Positions 57,695 to 64,000 of a stretch of 64,000 nucleotides of DNA are shown piece after piece (positions within the stretch are counted from its first letter, which is position 1; every line of letters starts with the position of its first letter). The stretch covers positions 8,035,677 to 8,099,676 of the forward strand of contig NC_033625.1 of assembly GCF_001540865.1 (NCBI RefSeq), written 5' to 3'. Under the pieces are notes generated by a model, which was given only the letters and a program-made list of their open reading frames with translations, was not told where the DNA came from and searched no databases. Origin of the DNA: Ananas comosus (taxonomy: Eukaryota; Streptophyta; Magnoliopsida; Poales; Bromeliaceae). The translations under genes were made by a program, and so were the position numbers.

Positions 57695-59033
57695 GAAGAT
57701 TTTCTGTTGAGATCAGTATGGGGCGGGGGTTTTTGTCATTTGTGGTATAGGTTGGGAGACACGTGTAGGTTTAGGATAAGCGGTCTAATTAGCCGTCAGA
57801 GAGAGAGAGAGAGAGACTCTTCATTTGTGGATATTTTGTAGTTAGTGGTGGTGGTGGCCTGGTGGGTGTAATTTGCTGGGATTTGGTAAAAAAAACATGA
57901 TGTAATAAAATTAGGAGAGAGAGAGACGAGAAAGAAGAGGGAGAGGAGGGGTGGGGGATTAAGTGGGTCCACATTAACGAGTGTGTGCTGTGGCTGTTGG
58001 TTTGACTGTTCTCCCCTTTGAGATGAAATGAAATGAATTGTTCTAGAACAAAATATCTAAATATAAACAAACCAAAAAAAGAAAGAAAGAAGAGTGGTTT
58101 TGTATTTGTTGCGACACTGTTTCTTATGGGGCCTCATCTGCAATCTGGAATGGTCTGAATGCCCAACATGAGCTGGTTTGATAACCACCTGGAAAAATAT
58201 GACCAAACAAATGAACTGTTTGGATATCTTGGATCTCTTTGTAATTACATTTTTAATGTTAAAAACATATTAATATCATTCTTTTCCACAATAAAGAAAG
58301 AGAATGAATGGAAGTAAAAAAATCGAATAAATTAATAAGGAAAAAAAAGAAGAGTATAAATATAATGTGTGTTTTTGTTTATTGTATAAAACAGAACCAA
58401 AGCTATTTGTTGGTAAGTAGTTTTCAACACAACATTACCGCTAACTAAGGAGATCCCAATTTGGATGTTCAGATTTGTATATATTTTATTTAATTGGTGC
58501 AATAAGTGTGAAATTGTATGAATAGTGTCCAACTGTAGTAATTAGAATAGACAGAATCCAAAAATTTATAGTAGGAGTTCGGCTGTAGGCAAATTGAGGA
58601 AGTAGCAAGTAAATTGTAAGGAAAAATAGAAACCTTACCGTCATAGATTATGATTTATAATAAAAAGAGATATTGTTTTTTATATAAAGTGACGAATATA
58701 TAAAAATATATTTTAAACTGTACTCCATATTTCTTCTTATTAAAAAAAATTATTATATCGAGTAGTCATTTTCTATTAGAATCTAACCAATAAAAGTATA
58801 TAATATAATATGATATAATTTTCAATGACGTAATCTTATTAAAAATTTATCTTTATTTTCAAGGATGTTCAAGCCAAACGATTTCAACTAACTTCTCGCA
58901 CAGCTAATATTGTACTGGAGTTATATCAATCGACAAAGTCAGCCCTAAAAATTAAAACAACGCTCCTAGCTGGAAAACGTGGAAATTAAAACTCAGCTGT
59001 GAGTTCATGTTTGGTATCAAAATTGTTGAACAG
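57692..59033. other. Intergenic, nothing recognised
   Basis: Mixed AT-rich sequence. No ORF above 93 aa with recognisable content and no terminal repeats found. Confidence 0.4.
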
Positions 59034-59459
59034 CGTGGTGTTTGGAAATTAATTTATCTACTAAACACCATGGTAGGACTTGCTTAGTCAGAATTAACAT
59101 TTGCTTTGAAAAAAATAAGACTTCAAGCAATTGCGCTTTTACACGGGCCGCGAAGTGGCAAAAAGATTTGATGTTGATAAATTGTTCAACAAATTTCTAT
59201 AATTTGAAAGTCTAGTTATTTCATGATTTTTAACTAAAATCTTATTTGATAAAGAAATACAACGATGGATAATATGTACTTTTCTCTTAAAAAAATTTTC
59301 ACAAATAAAAAAAGATGGCCATTACTAAAAGGGAAATGATTGTAATTATATTGGTAGCTGGCAAAACAGAAATCAGAAATTAAAAGGCTGCTTTTCATAG
59401 TCTGAGGAAAACATAAAGACGATTTTATAAAAAATAGATAATGAAAATAATCAGTAAAG
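59034..59459 (+). repeat. Segment repeated at 62065-62460
   Basis: 'tttggaaattaat...ctaaaca...gtggtagga.ttgcttag' and 'ttttacacgggccgcg' recur in order after the N at 62064. The two copies differ mainly by indels. Immediately after it lies the 2.4-kb insertion that the second copy lacks. Confidence 0.8.
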
Positions 59460-60110
59460 TATCTGTTTGTTCGGGATCAAAGTAACAAAAAGTGCCTATT
59501 CCAATGGATAAATATAAATTGAGGTATACAACTGGGAATTAGATCATTTTGTGTTTGGATGAAAATTGGATTATTCTAGAATAAAAAAATAGCGTTTGGT
59601 TAGGTAAGAGGAATAAAAATGACTGGATGGTTTTATAAAGTAAAAATAATGATAATTACCACCTTATTATATTTGAATTTGAATTTTTAAATTATATTTT
59701 TAAATTTAAAATTTTAACTTTGAATTTTAAAATTTAAATTAAAATTTAAATTAAAATCTCAAATTTAAATTCAAAATTAAATTTTATATTTCAAAATATA
59801 ATTTAAATCAAAATTTAAATTTCAAAAAATATCCAAAATAGTCAAATTTTAAATTTTAAAAAAATTTAAAGATATTAAAATTTAAGTTAAAATTTGAAAT
59901 TTAGATTTAAAAATTATAAACTTTATATTTTGAGATAACAAATTATAAATTTTTAAAAATTCACAAATTTTAATTTTAAATTTTAAATAAAGAATAGGGC
60001 GGAAACGCCATTAATAAAAATAATTATATTATAATAAATTTATAATTTTTTTTAAAATTCTACTTAAACTTTAAGGCCAATTTGCATAAAAAGTCCACAT
60101 ATTTGATTTT

Positions 60111-60706
60111 TTGCAAAATCGGCGCATTTTTTCAATTTTTTCGCAGATTCGTCACGGCTTTTTCATCAGCAAACTGACCAAGAATACCCTTATACTTTTT
60201 CTCATTATCCTCTTCTCTTTCTTCTTCGTTTCTTCTCGGTTCTTTTTTTTTATCAGCGGTAGATGGCGGAGGAGGAGCGGAGGCAAAAACGATCCGTCTC
60301 GCCTATCTCACCCTCATACCTCGCCCTCATGCCCTTGGGGCCCATCGTGCCATGCACCCCCCACCTTCCTCTGCCTGTTCGACCCGTATAGATGCCGCGC
60401 CGGACTTTTTTTTTTTTGCTTTTCTTCTTATTCTTTTCTTCTACCGACTCTCTCTCTCCACCGTCTCCGAGACTGCATCCTCTGCCGTCCCTTCCCACAC
60501 CTTCTCATACTCTCCCTCTCCCTCATTTTCAGCGCGCCTTCTCCGACGACGATTTATTTTCGCCGGCGCGACGTCTTGATCACCGTAAGGTTCTATTCTG
60601 CGCGCTTACAGCCGTCGGACGGGGGTTCCTTAGCGGCGTCCGCCACCGCGCGTTCACTCGCTCCGTAGCTGTTTTGGCAGAGAGATTGACAAAAAAAATT
60701 ATATAA
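60111..60706 (+). other. Gene-like fragment inside the 2.4-kb insertion
   Basis: A 185-aa frame (60111-60668) and an overlapping 104-aa frame (60392-60706) cover a C/T-rich stretch. The first is hydrophobic and phenylalanine/serine-rich, then arginine-rich. On the plus strand it resembles a 5' UTR and exon start of a plant gene, but no domain is recognisable. Possibly a captured host fragment; equally possibly composition only. Confidence 0.25.
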
Positions 60707-60889
60707 AAACAGAAAAAAAATAAAGATAAAAAATTATATAAAAAAAATGATGGAGATAAATTACATCATTATTACAAAAAAAAATTATAGAGTTTGCACC
60801 ATTGTAAGATGTAAACTGCTGCTTCTTAGATAAAAATTATACTACTTGAACGAAATATACATTTTATCTTAAACTGGCATCCTTTAAGT

Positions 60890-61610
60890 GATATTTGATA
60901 CTTTTCTTCTCTTGTTGCAAATGTTCTCCACTTTGTTGCACTTTTACCTCTATTTAGACACAGAAATGGTGCAACCAAGAAGCAGAAAACATGCAACAAG
61001 AGGAGAAACAGTATAAATATCTCTTAAAAGGGTGCAGTTTCTCTTCTTATTGTATTATTTCTCCTCTTGTTGCACTATTTCTCTTATTGTTTACACAGAA
61101 ATGGTGCAATAAGAGAAGAAACAGTGCAACAAGAGAAGAAACGGTAGATATATCTCTTAAAACAGTGCAGTTTCTCCTCTTGTTGCACTATTTCTCCTCT
61201 TGTTTACACAAAAATGGTGCAACAAGAGGAGAAACAATATATATATCTCTTAAAACAGTGCAGTTTCTTCTCTTCTTGCACTGTTTCTCCTCTTGTTGCA
61301 CTATTTCTCCTCTCATTTACACAGAAATGGTGCAATAAGAGGAGAAACAGTATAAATATCTCTTAAAAGGGTACAGTTTAAGATAAAAAATAGTATAACC
61401 AGAGGAGAAATGGTGCAACAAGAGGAGAAACAGTGCAACTTTTGTTTAAAAAGTGTAACTTTCATCTTAATGGATGCAGTTTACATCTAAAAGAGTGTAA
61501 TAAGAAGAGAAACAGTGTAAATATTTCTCAAAGAGTGTAGTTTTCATCTTAAAGCTGCAGTTTACATTTTAAATAGTGCAACTTATAATTTTTTTTGCAG
61601 TTAACGATAC
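60890..61610. repeat. Direct and inverted repeats of a CAACAAGAGGAGAAAC phrase
   Basis: More than ten copies of GTTTCTCCTCTTGTTGCAC and its reverse complement GTGCAACAAGAGGAGAAAC, alternating with 'atatctcttaaaa.agtgcagt' and 'ttacacagaaatgg'. Adjacent opposite copies can form hairpins. The 115-aa frame through it is not a gene. Confidence 0.85.
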
Positions 61611-61874
61611 AATTTGATGTTCATCCTTCTTTTTATATAATTTTTTATCTTTATTTTTTTTTTCTGTTTTTTCTATAATTTTTTTTTGTCACCTTCTCTG
61701 TCAACAGCCACGGTGCCGGCGACGACAACAGCCAAAATCCCTTGCTATTCCAGGATAATCGAGAATAGTAAAATTTGATCGGAATAAAATATCCCGATAA
61801 TAAATCTTTCCGTTTGGCGGAATAGCGGGGATAATTTTCATTATCCCCGCTTATCCCCTGAACCAAACGTGGCC

Positions 61875-62063
61875 AAAGAGTATGAAGCAGGTGGTTATTT
61901 ACAGCGAATAATGTTATGAAATTGTAAAAGAAGCAAACTAAATTTTTTTTTGGCATAATGATTACTTTTTTATTTTTTTTTCAAGAACTATTTGGATACA
62001 CAGAGATATTTGGATACTCAAAATAAAATAAAATTGTATAGTACATTATATATTTCCTGAAAT
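61875..62063 (+). repeat. Segment repeated at about 62461-62650
   Basis: 'agagtatgaagcaggtggtt...tatttcctgaaat' is almost identical in both places, and the first copy stops at the N at 62064. Shared 'catttgccaaaaaaaa' minus frames (MPKKNLVCFFYNFITLF) confirm this. Confidence 0.9.
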
Positions 62064-62064
62064 N

Positions 62065-62650
62065 AGTTTCGTTTGGAAATTAATCTTACACTAAACAGTG
62101 GTAGGACCTGCTTAGTTCAGCTTAACATTTGTTTTGGAAAAAAATAGACTTCACAGTTGCCTTTTACACGGGCCGCGTAAGTGGTAAAAGATTTGATGGT
62201 TGATATTCAAAATTCTAAATTTGAAGTCTAGTTATTTCATATTTTTAACTAAATTTATTTATAAAAGAAATAAACGAGTGGATAATATCTTACTTTTCTC
62301 TTAAAAAATTTTCAAAATAAAAAAAAAATGCCATTTACTAAAGGGAAATGATTTGGAATTATATTGGACTGCAAAAGAAAGTAGAAATAAAAATGTTGCT
62401 GTTTCTTGTTGAGGAAAACATAAAACATTTTAAAAAATAGATAATTGGAAAATAATCATAAAGAGTATGAAGCAGGTGGTTATTTACAGCGAATAATGTT
62501 ATGAAATTGTAAAAGAAGCAAACTAAATTTTTTTTTGGCATAATGATTACTTTTTTATTTTTTTTTCAAGAACTATTTGGATACACAGAGATATTTGGAT
62601 ACTCAAAATAAAATAAAATTGTATAGTACATTGTATATTTCCTGAAATTT
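62065..62650 (+). repeat. Second copy of the 59-62 kb flanks, without the insertion
   Basis: Starts on the first base after the N. Its first 395 bp match 59034-59459, the rest 61875-62063, and the 2.4-kb block is absent. It is probably the other haplotype or an overlapping contig. Confidence 0.85.
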
Positions 62651-63160
62651 TGAAATTTTTAGGGGAAAATAAAATTTCATTTTTATCTATGCAAGAAAGA
62701 GAAAATAAACCAAGGCTTTCCAACAAAATAAAATTAGTGTATTTATAAATAGGTAACTGTCTATTGTAACACAACTTTCGAGTTAAAAGAATTATTTTAT
62801 AAATGTTTTTATGAGTTACCGAATACGTTCTAAAGTGTAAAAGGAAAGGGCCAATGATACCTTTACTATTTCATAAGTTTAATATATTTAGTAAGTTATT
62901 GATAAGATCGGCATATAGATATTGTTTCAGATTCTAGAAATTGTCACGAAATTCTATGTGACCAAAATGTCGATTAAATATATATATTTTTTTTTTTTTA
63001 AGTACACGAAATAAGGGTCTGCCTGGATACTCCACAAAACAGAGTAATAATTAATTTAAAGTGTATCTTTTACAACTCTTGAAATATTGCAAGAGGCATA
63101 TTTGGATAAGTTTTGAAATAGTAAAAAAAAAAAAAAGGTAATTAACTCAAAATAGAGTTT

Positions 63161-63207
<47 letters not shown>

Positions 63208-64000
63208 AGAGAGTCAAGTTCAAATAACAAAAGTGTAATAGTTAATAGTATTACATTCTTTTTGAATCATAGATCTAAATACAATTCATGGGTTGAGATA
63301 AACCAATGGCAACTTTTTTTGTTTCTATATTAAAATACTTTTTTTTACTCGATGTGACATTATTTTACTAGCCTTGGATGTGACACCACTTTCTTACCTC
63401 CATCTTTTTTTTTTTGTTTCCGAGCATAAAAGTTTACATAATATTTTTTATCTCATACTTAGATATAAGGTTTGTTACTATAATTATCTACATTAACTTA
63501 ATTTTATGTGCACATAAAACATTCATTTTTCAAAAGTGTGAAAGCATATAAAGAAGTTTAACAGTAAAATATATTATAAGGATTATTGCTATAATTGGTT
63601 CTTGAACTTTACTTTGTTAATAATTTCTTGAAACTTTTATTCATTTAATGTGAATTATTACAGTCAATTAAATTTAAATTTTTTATTAAATTAAATTTCA
63701 GTGTATTAAAATCAATTGCAACCATCCAAAAGCATTGAAAGAAATAAAATATTGATGATTTTTTATCTAAATATTGTTAGTTTATTATATAAATTATTTT
63801 TTTAAAAAAATTTAGCTTATATTAGAAATTATTAATTGAACTGTGCATGGAATGTGCGTACAAGGTTCTCTCAATTAGTAAAGAAAAACTGATTACATAG
63901 TGAATTTACAATGGAGGAAAAAAAAAAAGAAAGTGAAATCCAAGGTTATTGTAGTGATGTCACATCCTATGGAGGAGAAAATAGTATTTTAACAAAGAAA
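62651..64000. other. AT-rich intergenic to the window end
   Basis: No gene seen. A (TA)n(GA)n compound microsatellite lies at about 63161-63213, followed by 'gtcaagttcaaataacaaaagtg' in the position where the microsatellite-associated MITEs begin, but no inverse end was found. Confidence 0.5.

Larger units (their letters stand above)
59460..61874. mobile_element. 2.4-kb insertion with an empty site nearby
   Basis: The sequence jumps from '...aataatcagtaaag' to a 2415-bp block and back to 'aaagagtatgaagcagg'. At about 62450-62470 the same flanks are joined directly ('aataatcataaagagtatgaagcagg'). The right end read inward is GGCCACGTTTGGTTCAGGGG and the left end is a partial match (ATCTGTTTGTTCGGGAT), as in Harbinger/hAT-type MITEs. 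AAAG flanks both sides. The inside holds an AT tract (59680-60000), a GC-richer frame (60111-60668) and a repeat region (60890-61610). No transposase. Confidence 0.65.

Noticed and set aside
60890..61610. CRISPR-like regularly spaced repeats
   Set aside because: Plant nuclear context, irregular spacing, mixed orientation, and no unique spacers or cas genes.

Overview
This window looks like plant nuclear DNA, most likely from a monocot. The AT-rich background, GC-rich islands, large Ty3/gypsy LTRs, a Cassandra TRIM with 5S rRNA-like LTRs, a plant En/Spm (CACTA) element, a Helitron and many MITEs all point that way. No species can be named. Almost everything here is transposable-element sequence. 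I found no intact host protein gene; the only gene-like tract is a frameshifted GC-rich start at 56.6-57.1 kb.

Layout, left to right. 1-3199 is the 3' part of a gypsy-type LTR split by a PIF/Harbinger-like element (1654-2716, TSD TTA). 3365-4168 is a small non-autonomous Helitron. 4614-20210 is one gypsy 5' LTR ('LTR A') opened up by two rounds of nesting: a reverse solo LTR ('LTR D', 5157-18186, TSD CATTT) sits in it, and a complete 8.8-kb CACTA transposon (6713-15532, TSD TCT) sits in LTR D. After LTR A come a tRNA-Met-type primer binding site and a truncated gag (20548-21251). 21262-21583 is a Cassandra fragment. 21584-26170 is a reverse LTR ('E') with another reverse LTR inside it (22258-24594). 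26305-27499 is a whole Cassandra with one interrupted LTR. 28409-30408 is a solo LTR ('F', TSD TTCAA). 30.9-38 kb holds MITEs and a 1.75-kb near-duplicate flanking an N. 38.2-50.7 kb is a cluster of palindromic MITEs. A damaged reverse gypsy element ('C', 39827-49192) is inserted in one of them; it carries a Cassandra solo LTR, a G-poor tract, a 486-bp palindrome, pol remnants and an opposing LTR ('G'). 50.8-53.8 kb is another reverse LTR ('H'). 54-64 kb is AT-rich, with a three-copy tandem repeat, the gene-like GC island and a 2.4-kb insertion whose empty site is also present.

The most complete functional unit is the CACTA element. Both of its genes can be spliced by eye into uninterrupted frames with GT-AG introns: a TNP2-type transposase of about 1168 aa and a Transposase_24-type protein of about 412 aa. 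Together with matched ends, a target duplication, dense subterminal palindromes and a GC-rich leader, this makes it a candidate autonomous element. The most unusual recurring signal is an array of the palindrome GTACCGGTAC just upstream of the putative TATA box in several otherwise divergent gypsy LTRs.

The window has six single Ns (33318, 35984, 43650, 50201, 54856, 62064). Four are flanked by duplicated sequence, so several apparent duplications are probably unmerged contig or haplotype overlaps. All alignments, splice joins and boundaries were made by eye; similarity levels are estimates.
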